A stretch of 12,890 bases of DNA from an uncultured Collinsella sp. (GTDB lineage Bacteria; Actinomycetota; Coriobacteriia; Coriobacteriales; Coriobacteriaceae), in contig UQVD01000056.1 in NCBI GenBank assembly GCA_900544385.1, positions 1 to 12,890 on the forward strand, in the 5' to 3' direction. The notes below the pieces were generated by a model. The model made no database searches. It was not told the origin of the DNA and saw only the letters and a program-made list of their open reading frames with translations. Shown piece after piece: positions 7,065 through 12,841 of the stretch (position 1 is its first letter; each line of letters starts with the position of its first letter). The position numbers and the translations under genes are program-made.

Positions 7065-7101
7065 CCTGCCAAAAAGGGACAGGTTTATTTTGGTAGGTTT
7101 T
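7063..7101 (+). terminator. Nested hairpins right after rph
   Basis: Two alternative stems share the same 5' arm. AACCTG (7063-7068) can pair with CAGGTT (7080-7085), followed by TATTTT. Or the longer arm 7063-7074 can pair with 7088-7099 (12 bp with one G-U), followed by TTTT through 7101. The 5' arm overlaps the rph stop codon. This looks like a terminator, perhaps partial, given that rdgB has its own strong ribosome binding site further on. Confidence 0.5.
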
Positions 7102-7205
7102 ATCTGCTGAAATGCTGCGTTGAAAGGTCCGATCGCCTGAGAGGGGAGAGGTCAAGTGCCCAAACGCCCCTCACGCGGCTTGCTATAGAGACAAGGAGGC
7201 CAGTC

Positions 7206-7847
7206 ATGGCACTTGAGAAGATTGACATCGACACCCTCGACCCGGCGGCGACCATCGTCGTGGCAACCGGAAACGCTCATAAGCTCACCGAGATCGAGGC
7301 CATTTTGGGCAAGGTCATGCCCGAGGTGCGCTTTGTGGCGCTCGGCCAGCTGGGTGATTTTGAGGATCCCGAGGAAAACGGCACGACGTTTTTGGAGAAC
7401 GCCATCATCAAGGCCCAAGCCGCGGTTGAGGAGACGGGCCTTATGGCCATTGCCGACGATTCGGGCTTGGTCGTCGACGCGCTGGACGGTGAGCCCGGTG
7501 TGTATAGCGCGCGCTATGCGGGCGTGCACGGCGACGATGCCGCCAACAACGCCAAGCTTCTCGTTAACCTGGAAGGCGTGGCAGATGAGGACCGCACCGC
7601 GCGCTTTATGAGCGTCGTCGCGCTCATCGACACGGACGGTCTGGTTACCTATGGCGAGGGCGCCTGCGAGGGCGTTATCGCGTACGAGGGCCGCGGCGAC
7701 CATGGTTTTGGCTATGACCCGCTGTTCCTGCCGGTCGACACGCCGGGCAAGACCATGGCCGAGCTGACGGCTGACGAGAAGAACGCCATCAGCCATCGTT
7801 TCCACGCGCTCGAGCATCTGTCCGCCAAGCTGACGGGCGAGGAGTAG
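7206..7847 (+). CDS. rdgB: dITP/XTP pyrophosphatase (HAM1 family)
   Basis: Hydrolyses non-canonical purine nucleoside triphosphates (dITP, ITP, XTP) to monophosphates, keeping them out of DNA and RNA. The 213 residues match the family. Visible motifs are ATGNAHK (20-26) for triphosphate binding, TFLENA, the metal/catalytic ADDSGL (Asp84, Asp85), GVYSARYAG, GFGYDPLF and the base-recognition SHRFHAL (from 196). The first dozen residues before the core are a small extension. AAGGAGG (7193-7199) six bases before the ATG is one of the best ribosome binding sites in the window and fixes the start. The next gene begins 3 bases after its stop, implying translational coupling. Confidence 0.95.
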   Translation: MALEKIDIDTLDPAATIVVATGNAHKLTEIEAILGKVMPEVRFVALGQLGDFEDPEENGTTFLENAIIKAQAAVEETGLMAIADDSGLVVDALDGEPGVYSARYAGVHGDDAANNAKLLVNLEGVADEDRTARFMSVVALIDTDGLVTYGEGACEGVIAYEGRGDHGFGYDPLFLPVDTPGKTMAELTADEKNAISHRFHALEHLSAKLTGEE

Positions 7848-7850
7848 GCC

Positions 7851-8297
7851 ATGCGTGCGGTGGTGCAGCGCGTGCTCAACGCCGGCGTGACGGTCGACGG
7901 CGAGTGCGTGGGCCGCATTGGACGCGGCTACCTGGTGCTGCTGGGTGTGGGCCATGGCGATACGCGTGCCGAGGCCGACAAGCTGTGGGGCAAGCTCCGC
8001 GGGCTGCGTATCAACGAGGACGAGAACGGCAAGACCAATCTGGCACTTGCCGATGTCGACGGCGAGGTGCTCGTGGTGTCGCAGTTCACGCTGTTCGCCG
8101 ACTGCCGCCACGGTCGCCGCCCATCGTTTACGGATGCCGGCGCACCCGATGTTGCCAACGAGCTCTACGAGTACTTCCTGACGCTTGTGCACGAGGACGT
8201 TGAGCATGTGGCGCACGGTATCTTTGGCGCCGACATGAAGGTCGACCTGGTCAACGACGGCCCATTCACCATCGTCTTGGACACCGACAACCTTTAG
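7851..8297 (+). CDS. dtd: D-aminoacyl-tRNA deacylase
   Basis: Hydrolyses D-aminoacyl-tRNAs (and glycyl-tRNA-Ala), keeping D-residues out of proteins; it acts as a dimer. The 148 residues are standard length. The catalytic segment SQFTLFAD (77-84) and the cross-subunit Gly-Pro motif in NDGPFT (Gly137-Pro138), which enforces chirality, are both intact, as is RVLNAGVTVDG near the start. It begins 3 bases after rdgB, with GAGGAG in the end of rdgB serving as ribosome binding site, so the two are co-translated. A D-aa-tRNA proofreader downstream of a glutamate racemase is a sensible pairing, though this may be coincidental. Confidence 0.95.
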   Translation: MRAVVQRVLNAGVTVDGECVGRIGRGYLVLLGVGHGDTRAEADKLWGKLRGLRINEDENGKTNLALADVDGEVLVVSQFTLFADCRHGRRPSFTDAGAPDVANELYEYFLTLVHEDVEHVAHGIFGADMKVDLVNDGPFTIVLDTDNL

Positions 8298-8325
8298 GTT
8301 ACGCGGTTTTACCAAACCGCGTAAC
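8298..8325. repeat. GTTACGCGG palindrome, copy 1 (after dtd)
   Basis: A perfect 12-bp inverted repeat (8298-8309 with 8314-8325) with loop TACC starts at the base after the dtd stop. It has no T tract. Nearly the same element occurs after lysS at 12815-12841, where the loop-closing pair is C-G instead of T-A and the loop is three bases. This suggests a REP-like dispersed palindrome or an mRNA 3'-end stabiliser. Confidence 0.75.
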
Positions 8326-8346
8326 AACTGGTCATGCGAGGTTGTC

Positions 8347-8377
8347 GTCTGGTACGTATTCGAGACCGGGCTTTTTT
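8347..8377 (+). terminator. Probable intrinsic terminator of the rdgB-dtd transcript
   Basis: GTCTGGT (8347-8353) can pair with ACCGGGC (8365-8371) using two G-U pairs, with a possible small inner CG/CG helix, and is followed directly by six T's (8372-8377). The stem is moderate but the T run and position are right, just upstream of the veg promoter. Confidence 0.55.
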
Positions 8378-8383
8378 AGCTAC

Positions 8384-8413
8384 TTGCGTATGGCCACAAC
8401 AGGGTGCTATAGT
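8384..8413 (+). promoter_or_regulatory. Promoter of veg-ispE
   Basis: TTGCGT (8384-8389), an 18-base spacer and TATAGT (8408-8413) match a vegetative promoter. Transcription would begin near 8420 and give a leader of about 60 bases that contains a small hairpin with a T run. Confidence 0.7.
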
Positions 8414-8433
8414 ATTAGAGTTTTGTCTATCTT

Positions 8434-8453
8434 AGGGGTATTGTCCCCTTTTT
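8434..8453 (+). promoter_or_regulatory. Leader hairpin with T run before veg (possible attenuator)
   Basis: AGGGG (8434-8438) pairs with CCCCT (8445-8449) around a 6-base loop and runs into TTTTT (8449-8453). It lies between the predicted transcription start and the veg ribosome binding site, so it could terminate part of the transcripts early. The 5-bp stem is short, and no anti-terminator partner was identified. Confidence 0.4.
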
Positions 8454-8480
8454 GAATTGCACCTTCTGGAGGCCCTGTTC

Positions 8481-8777
8481 ATGGAAGAGATGGAAGTCAA
8501 TCACGTCGACGACATCCACGAGAAGCTGACCGATATGGTGGGCGATCGCGTCAAGGTGAAGGCCAACATGGGCCGTACCCGCGTCGTCGAGCGCATGGGC
8601 ACCATCAAGAGCGTCCACCCGGCCGTCTTCATTGTCGAGGTTGACGAGCGTCGCGGCCGCAAGTCGCGTCAGTCCTACCAGTACATCGATGTCCTCACCG
8701 GCCAGGTCGAGCTGTTCGACCCCGAGAGCGGCGAGCATATCTTTACCCCGCTCGGCAATCAGCTCGAGGAGCATTAA
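8481..8777 (+). CDS. veg: Veg family protein (DUF1021)
   Basis: A small protein of about 98 residues matching Bacillus subtilis Veg, which has been linked to biofilm gene regulation; its molecular activity is not well defined. The recognisable core is GDRVKVKANMGRTR followed by VERMGTIKSVHPAVFIVEVDE and SYQYIDVLTGQVEL, closely resembling the Veg pattern of a short beta-rich fold. Relative to Bacillus it has a somewhat longer acidic N-terminus and a C-terminal tail. ATG 8481 has GGAGG (8468-8472) eight bases upstream; an upstream in-frame TTG at 8457 lies before that site and is rejected. Its position directly before ispE matches the conserved veg-ispE neighbourhood of Firmicutes and supports the call. 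Confidence 0.88.
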   Translation: MEEMEVNHVDDIHEKLTDMVGDRVKVKANMGRTRVVERMGTIKSVHPAVFIVEVDERRGRKSRQSYQYIDVLTGQVELFDPESGEHIFTPLGNQLEEH

Positions 8778-8779
8778 CG

Positions 8780-9676
8780 GTGACCGATCGGTCCCTGACT
8801 CTTTCCGCGCCGGCAAAGATTAACCTCTACCTGGGGGTTCATACCGAGCGCGATGACCGCGGCTACCACAGGGTCGATTCCCTGATGGCGGCCGTCGGTC
8901 TTTCCGATACCGTGACGGTCGCGCCGTCGCAGGCGCTGACCGTCCAGACGGTTCCGGCATCAGATTTTCCCATGCAAAAGAATACGGCGTATCGGGCTGC
9001 GGTTGCTATGGCCGAGCATTATGGTCGCGAGGCAAACGTCTGCGTGACGATTGAGAAGCGCATTCCATTGTGCGCCGGCTTGGGCGGCCCCTCGACGGAT
9101 GCGGCCGCGGTCATTGTCGCCTTGGCAGAGCTCTGGGGCATTGATCGCACCGACCCAGCGCTCGACGATATTGCGCGGGGCATTGGTGCTGACGTCCCGT
9201 TCTTTTTGCACGCGAGTCCTGCGTTCTACGTAGGTGGGGGAGACGTGCTGGCAACTGAGTACCCCGCGCTGCCTGCGACGCCCGTCGTGCTGGTCAAGCC
9301 GCGCGAGGCAAGCGTTTCGACAATTGAAGCCTATCGACGTTTTGACGAGGCCCCGGTGCCTGCGGACAAGCCCGGCGCGATAGCTTCTGCCTTGCGTGCT
9401 GGTGATGCCGAGACGGCATATGCACTCATCCATAACAACCTTGGTGTCATTTCCGCACAGATGGAGTCGCAGATTCAAACGGTCCTCGACTGGCTGCGTA
9501 AACAGGACGGAACCGTTGCTGTAGATGTGTGCGGATCGGGTGCCTGCTCGTTTGCCATTTGCGACACCGCTGCCACGGCCGAAAGGCTTGCCGATGCTGC
9601 CCAGCAAAATGGCTGGTGGGCCTGCGCGACTGAGCTTATTCCCAACACGGTTCAAATCGACGCGCCAAAGAAATAA
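8780..9676 (+). CDS. ispE: 4-diphosphocytidyl-2-C-methyl-D-erythritol kinase
   Basis: Phosphorylates CDP-ME with ATP in the MEP (non-mevalonate) isoprenoid pathway. The 298-residue GHMP kinase has the substrate motif SAPAKINLYL with catalytic Lys13, the ATP-binding loop GLGGPSTDAA (100-109), catalytic Asp138 in GADVPFFL, and the C-terminal GHMP motif CGSGACSFAI. Pro104 is unusual: most IspE proteins have GLGGGSSDAA. The start is GTG 8780, two bases after the veg stop, with GAGGAG (8766-8771) inside the end of veg as ribosome binding site, so veg and ispE are translationally coupled. Its presence implies the organism makes isoprenoid precursors by the MEP route. Confidence 0.94.
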   Translation: MTDRSLTLSAPAKINLYLGVHTERDDRGYHRVDSLMAAVGLSDTVTVAPSQALTVQTVPASDFPMQKNTAYRAAVAMAEHYGREANVCVTIEKRIPLCAGLGGPSTDAAAVIVALAELWGIDRTDPALDDIARGIGADVPFFLHASPAFYVGGGDVLATEYPALPATPVVLVKPREASVSTIEAYRRFDEAPVPADKPGAIASALRAGDAETAYALIHNNLGVISAQMESQIQTVLDWLRKQDGTVAVDVCGSGACSFAICDTAATAERLADAAQQNGWWACATELIPNTVQIDAPKK

Positions 9677-9711
9677 AAATTTCTCTAGCACGCGGCGAAA
9701 ATCTTTGTTAC

Positions 9712-9717
9712 TATAGT
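9712..9717 (+). promoter_or_regulatory. -10 box for tRNA-Pro
   Basis: TATAGT lies 8 bases before the tRNA 5' end, right for initiation at or close to the mature end. The -35 region (near 9689-9694) is not a recognisable hexamer. The region just upstream (9672-9710) is AT-rich. Confidence 0.5.
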
Positions 9718-9725
9718 CGAGCTAA

Positions 9726-9802
9726 CGGGTTGTGGCTCAGTTTGGTAGAGCACTGCGTTCGGGACGCAGGGGTCGCTGGTTCAAATCCAGTCAACCCGAC
9801 CA
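9726..9802 (+). tRNA. tRNA-Pro(CGG)
   Basis: Complete cloverleaf. The acceptor is CGGGTTG/CAACCCG, the D-stem GCTC/GAGC, and the anticodon stem CTGCG/CGCAG with loop TTCGGGA gives anticodon CGG (9760-9762) for CCG codons. The variable loop is GGGTC, the T-arm is GCTGG-TTCAAAT-CCAGT with a terminal G-U pair, and discriminator A plus CCA is encoded. It sits between ispE and tatA, with its own -10 box and terminator. Confidence 0.96.
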
Positions 9803-9812
9803 GAGCATGAGG

Positions 9813-9841
9813 AGGGACCGCTTCTTGCGGTCCCTTTTTTT
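9813..9841 (+). terminator. Intrinsic terminator of tRNA-Pro
   Basis: AGGGACCGC (9813-9821) pairs with GCGGTCCCT (9827-9835) around TTCTT, followed by a run of seven T's (9835-9841). A canonical Rho-independent terminator 10 bases past the CCA end. Confidence 0.95.
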
Positions 9842-9849
9842 AGCTAGTG

Positions 9850-9878
9850 TTGTGATACCGCGATACCCGCGGTATACT
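9850..9878 (+). promoter_or_regulatory. tatA promoter with an inverted repeat in its spacer
   Basis: TTGTGA (9850-9855), a 17-base spacer and TATACT (9873-9878) form a near-consensus promoter. ATACCGCG (9855-9862) and CGCGGTAT (9868-9875) form a perfect 8-bp inverted repeat, with a direct-repeat ATACC between them, filling the spacer and overlapping the -10. That geometry suits a repressor operator. Confidence 0.65.
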
Positions 9879-9914
9879 CATTCGAGCTTGTCTCGCTGTA
9901 TTGTGGAGGTCTAC

Positions 9915-10190
9915 ATGTTTGGACTGAGGGCTCCTGAGCTCATCATTATTCTCGTCGTTGTCCTGATTATCTTCGGGCCCAAGAACCTGCCGAAGCTCGG
10001 CAAGTCCCTCGGCTCTACCGTCAAGAATATCCGTGAGGGTATGGAGGGCGACGATAAGGCCGAGACCAAGCAGGCCGAGGAGGTCGTGGTCGAGCAGTCC
10101 GAGGAGGACAAGGAGATCGCTGAGCTCGAGGCCAAGCTCGCTGCTGCCAAGAAGAAGCAGGCAGAGGACAGCGACGCGGACGCAGAGTAG
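9915..10190 (+). CDS. tatA: Sec-independent (twin-arginine) translocase subunit TatA
   Basis: Forms the membrane component of the Tat pathway, which exports folded proteins. The 91-residue protein has a short N-terminus, one transmembrane helix (about residues 8-20, rich in I/V/L), the FGPKNLPKLGKSLG hinge and amphipathic helix (20-33 onward), then a highly charged Glu/Lys tail ending in acidic residues. ATG 9915 has GGAGG (9905-9909) five bases upstream; a longer frame opening at 9732 runs through the tRNA and terminator and is rejected. No tatC is visible nearby, so the partner must be encoded elsewhere. TatA versus TatB cannot be fully settled, but the length and hinge favour TatA. Confidence 0.9.
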   Translation: MFGLRAPELIIILVVVLIIFGPKNLPKLGKSLGSTVKNIREGMEGDDKAETKQAEEVVVEQSEEDKEIAELEAKLAAAKKKQAEDSDADAE

Positions 10191-10215
10191 TCCCATCCCT
10201 TTGGGGTGAGCACCT

Positions 10216-10248
10216 GACCGGCTTGCCCGCAGGCTAGCCGGTCTTTTT
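10216..10248 (+). terminator. Intrinsic terminator of tatA
   Basis: GACCGGCT (10216-10223) pairs with AGCCGGTC (10236-10243), with an inner GCC/GGC helix, and is followed by TTTTT (10244-10248). A clear Rho-independent terminator. A TTGACA hexamer follows at 10256-10261 but lacks a recognisable -10 at the right distance, so the greA promoter is not resolved. Confidence 0.9.
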
Positions 10249-10296
10249 CGTTTTGTTGACAGTTGATTGTTTGATCAGAGTTGGGGAGATATCCGT

Positions 10297-10767
10297 ATGG
10301 ACGCAAGCCAGATCGTACTGACCGCTGAGGGCCGCCAGAAGCTCGTCGAGGAGCTCGCCTGGCGTGAGGGCGATTACGCCAAGGAGATCGTCGAGGACAT
10401 CAAGGAAGCCCGCGCGTTCGGCGACCTTTCGGAGAACTCCGAGTACGATGCCGCCAAGGACAAGCAGGCCCAGAATGCTGCTCGTATCGCCGAGATCCAG
10501 GCCATTCTTGCCAACGCTCAGGTTGCTGCCACCACGGGCGACCTGACCGTCTCCATCGGTTCCACCGTTTCGCTGATTGATCCCAACGGCGAGGTCATGG
10601 AAGTCACGCTCGTCGGTACCACCGAGACCAACTCGCTCGAGCACAAGATTTCCAACGAGTCTCCGGTCGGTCACGCCATCATTGGTCACGGCGAGGGCGA
10701 TTCCGTCGAGGTCGTTACGCCTTCCGGCAAGACTCGCGTCTACACCATCGCCAAGATCGCACGCTAG
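10297..10767 (+). CDS. greA: Transcription elongation factor GreA
   Basis: Rescues backtracked RNA polymerase by stimulating transcript cleavage through the secondary channel. The 156 residues are typical (about 158). The N-terminal coiled coil starts with LTAEGRQKLVEEL, and its tip carries the acidic residues Asp43 and Glu46 in GDLSENSEYDAAKDKQ, which coordinate the catalytic metal. The C-terminal FKBP-like domain ends with ESPVGHAIIGHGEGDSVEVVTPSG. ATG 10297 has GGGGAG (10283-10288) eight bases upstream; a TTG-started frame from 10267 precedes this site and is rejected. greA next to lysS recurs in several Gram-positive lineages. Confidence 0.96.
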   Translation: MDASQIVLTAEGRQKLVEELAWREGDYAKEIVEDIKEARAFGDLSENSEYDAAKDKQAQNAARIAEIQAILANAQVAATTGDLTVSIGSTVSLIDPNGEVMEVTLVGTTETNSLEHKISNESPVGHAIIGHGEGDSVEVVTPSGKTRVYTIAKIAR

Positions 10768-10771
10768 ACCA

Positions 10772-10828
10772 CGGTCCCGCGTAAAGGTATGTTTTCGCTC
10801 CCTGGGACCGAATCCTGGGGAGCGTTTT
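10772..10828 (+). terminator. Complex hairpin region between greA and lysS
   Basis: CGCTCCC (10796-10802) pairs with GGGAGCG (10818-10824), then TTTT (10825-10828): a terminator-like hairpin. CGGTCCC (10772-10778) can instead pair with GGGACCG (10804-10810), which lies in the terminator loop. The two helices would form a pseudoknot or compete. Only 18 bases separate the T run from lysS, too little for a promoter, so lysS probably depends on readthrough or on a start within this region. Confidence 0.6.
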
Positions 10829-10846
10829 AGTTTGAGGAGCTAACTT

Positions 10847-12811
10847 ATGGCAGAGAACCAGAACGCCGCCGATCAGGCATCGACGCTCAACGACGAGCGC
10901 GCCACCCGCCTGGTCAAGCGCGCCGCCCTGTTCGAGGCGGGCCAGAACCCCTATCCTGAGCACTCTGAGCTTGAGGACTACGTCGCCGATATCGAGGCTA
11001 AGTACGCCGATCTTGCCGATGGTGAGGACACCGAGGATGTCGTGAAGATTGCCGGCCGTGTGGTCGCCAAGCGCGGTCAGGGCAAGATCATGTTCATCGT
11101 CGTGCGCGATGCGACTGCCGAGATTCAACTGTTCTGCCGCATCAACGACATGGACGAGGCTGCCTGGAATACGCTCAAGGCCCTCGACCTGGGCGACATC
11201 CTGGGCGTGACCGGCGTGGTCGTGCGCACCAAGCGCGGCCAGCTTTCCGTTGCCCCTGAGAGCGCGACCCTGCTTTCCAAGGCCGTTCGTCCGCTGCCCG
11301 AGAAGTTCCACGGTCTTTCCGACAAGGAGACCCGCTATCGCCAGCGCTATGTCGACCTGATCGCCAACGACGACGTTCGTGAGACCTTCCGTAAACGTTC
11401 GCAGATTCTCTCCACCTTCCGTCGCTTTATGGAGTCCGACGGCTACATGGAGGTCGAGACCCCCATCCTGCAGACCATCCAGGGTGGTGCCACGGCCAAG
11501 CCGTTCATTACCCACTTCAACGCGCTCGATCAGGAGTGCTACCTGCGTATTGCCACCGAGCTGCACCTCAAGCGCTGCATCGTCGGTGGTTTTGAGCGCG
11601 TGTTCGAGATCGGCCGCATCTTCCGTAACGAGGGCATGGACCTTACCCACAACCCCGAGTTCACCACGATGGAGGCCTACCGTGCCTTCTCCGACCTCGA
11701 GGGCATGAAGGCGCTCGCCCAGGGTGTCATTAAGGCGGCTAACAAGGCCATCGGCAACCCCGAGGTCATCGAGTACCAGGGCCAGACCATCGACCTTTCT
11801 GGTGAGTGGGCCAGCCGTCCCATGACCGACATCGTCTCCGACGTGCTCGGCAAGCAGGTCACCATCGACACGCCGGTCGAGGAGCTTGCTGCCGCCGCGC
11901 GCGAGAAGGGCCTGGAGATTAAGCCCGAGTGGACCGCCGGCAAGATTATCGCCGAGATCTACGATGAGCTGGGCGAGGACACCATCGTCAACCCCACGTT
12001 CGTGTGCGATTACCCCATCGAGGTCAGCCCGCTTGCCAAGCGCTTTGAGGACGACCCGCGCCTGACGCACCGCTTTGAGCTGGTTATTGCCGGTCACGAG
12101 TACGCCAACGCGTTCTCTGAGCTCAACGACCCGGTCGACCAGGCCGAGCGCTTTGCCGCTCAGATGGCCGAGAAGGCCGGCGGTGACGACGAGGCCATGG
12201 AGTACGACGAGGACTACGTGCGCGCCCTCGAGTACGGTATGCCTCCTGCGGGCGGCATCGGCATCGGCATCGACCGCGTGGTCATGCTGCTCACCAACCA
12301 GGCTTCTATCCGCGACGTGCTGCTGTTCCCGCACATGAAGCCCGAGAAGGGTTTCCAGTCCGGTGCCGCTGCCGCCAAGGCTGCCGAGGCCGGCAACGCC
12401 GCGAGCCCGTTCGTTAAGTCGCTTAAGCCCACGCTCGATTACTCCAAGATCGCCGTTGAGCCGCTGTTTGAGGAGTTCGTCGACTTTGATACCTTCTCCA
12501 AGAGCGACTTCCGCGCTGTGAAGGTCAAGGCATGCGAGGCCGTCAAGAAGTCCAAGAAGCTGCTGAACTTTACGCTCGACGACGGCACCGGCACCGACCG
12601 CACCATCCTCTCCGGTATTCATGGCTACTATGAGCCCGAGGACCTGGTCGGTAAGACGCTGCTCGCCATCACCAATCTGCCTCCGCGCAAGTTGATGGGC
12701 ATCCCCAGCTGCGGCATGCTCATCAGTGCCATCCACGAGGAGGAGGGCGAGGAGCGTCTCAATCTGATCCAGCTCGACGCTTCCATCCCCGCTGGCGCAA
12801 AGATGTACTAA
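10847..12811 (+). CDS. lysS: Lysyl-tRNA synthetase, class II, with C-terminal tRNA-binding OB domain
   Basis: Charges tRNA-Lys with lysine. At 654 residues it is about 150 longer than usual bacterial LysS (roughly 490-510). Layout: an N-terminal anticodon-binding OB fold (about 60-165, with VVKIAGRVVAKRGQGK); the class II core with motif 1 around FMESDGYMEVETPIL, motif 2 FRNEG (259-263) and motif 3 GIGIGIDRVV (Arg477); an Ala-rich linker (about 507-525); and a C-terminal domain (about 545-654) with VDFDTFSKSDFRAVKV, ILSGI, LVGKTLLAITNLPPRKLMGI and SCGML, closely resembling the MetRS C-terminal / Trbp111 / EMAPII-type tRNA-binding OB fold. No stop or frameshift separates the domains, so this is a true fusion. 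GAGGAG (10834-10839) lies seven bases before the ATG. Confidence 0.95.
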   Translation: MAENQNAADQASTLNDERATRLVKRAALFEAGQNPYPEHSELEDYVADIEAKYADLADGEDTEDVVKIAGRVVAKRGQGKIMFIVVRDATAEIQLFCRINDMDEAAWNTLKALDLGDILGVTGVVVRTKRGQLSVAPESATLLSKAVRPLPEKFHGLSDKETRYRQRYVDLIANDDVRETFRKRSQILSTFRRFMESDGYMEVETPILQTIQGGATAKPFITHFNALDQECYLRIATELHLKRCIVGGFERVFEIGRIFRNEGMDLTHNPEFTTMEAYRAFSDLEGMKALAQGVIKAANKAIGNPEVIEYQGQTIDLSGEWASRPMTDIVSDVLGKQVTIDTPVEELAAAAREKGLEIKPEWTAGKIIAEIYDELGEDTIVNPTFVCDYPIEVSPLAKRFEDDPRLTHRFELVIAGHEYANAFSELNDPVDQAERFAAQMAEKAGGDDEAMEYDEDYVRALEYGMPPAGGIGIGIDRVVMLLTNQASIRDVLLFPHMKPEKGFQSGAAAAKAAEAGNAASPFVKSLKPTLDYSKIAVEPLFEEFVDFDTFSKSDFRAVKVKACEAVKKSKKLLNFTLDDGTGTDRTILSGIHGYYEPEDLVGKTLLAITNLPPRKLMGIPSCGMLISAIHEEEGEERLNLIQLDASIPAGAKMY

Positions 12812-12814
12812 CTA

Positions 12815-12841
12815 GTTACGCGGTTCTACGAACCGCGTAAC
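12815..12841. repeat. GTTACGCGG palindrome, copy 2 (after lysS)
   Basis: A perfect 12-bp inverted repeat (12815-12826 with 12830-12841) with loop TAC lies 3 bases after the lysS stop. Eleven of the twelve stem pairs match the palindrome after dtd (8298-8325); the innermost pair is C-G instead of T-A. No T tract follows. The remaining 49 bases of the window show no gene. Confidence 0.75.

Noticed and set aside
9732..9914. N-terminal extension of tatA from a TTG at 9732
   Set aside because: It would translate the tRNA-Pro gene, its terminator and the tatA promoter. GGAGG before ATG 9915 and TatA homology both place the start at 9915.
10256..10261. TTGACA as a complete greA promoter
   Set aside because: The -35 is perfect, but no acceptable -10 lies 16-18 bases downstream, so I do not claim a promoter, only the hexamer.
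10768..10846. T-box or lysine riboswitch upstream of lysS
   Set aside because: The 79-base spacer is too short and lacks a T-box antiterminator bulge, specifier loop or L-box core. Only simple competing stems are present.
10715..12736. 673-codon minus-strand frame opposite greA and lysS
   Set aside because: Antisense shadow of lysS; low-complexity composition and no motifs, although it is as long as the real gene.
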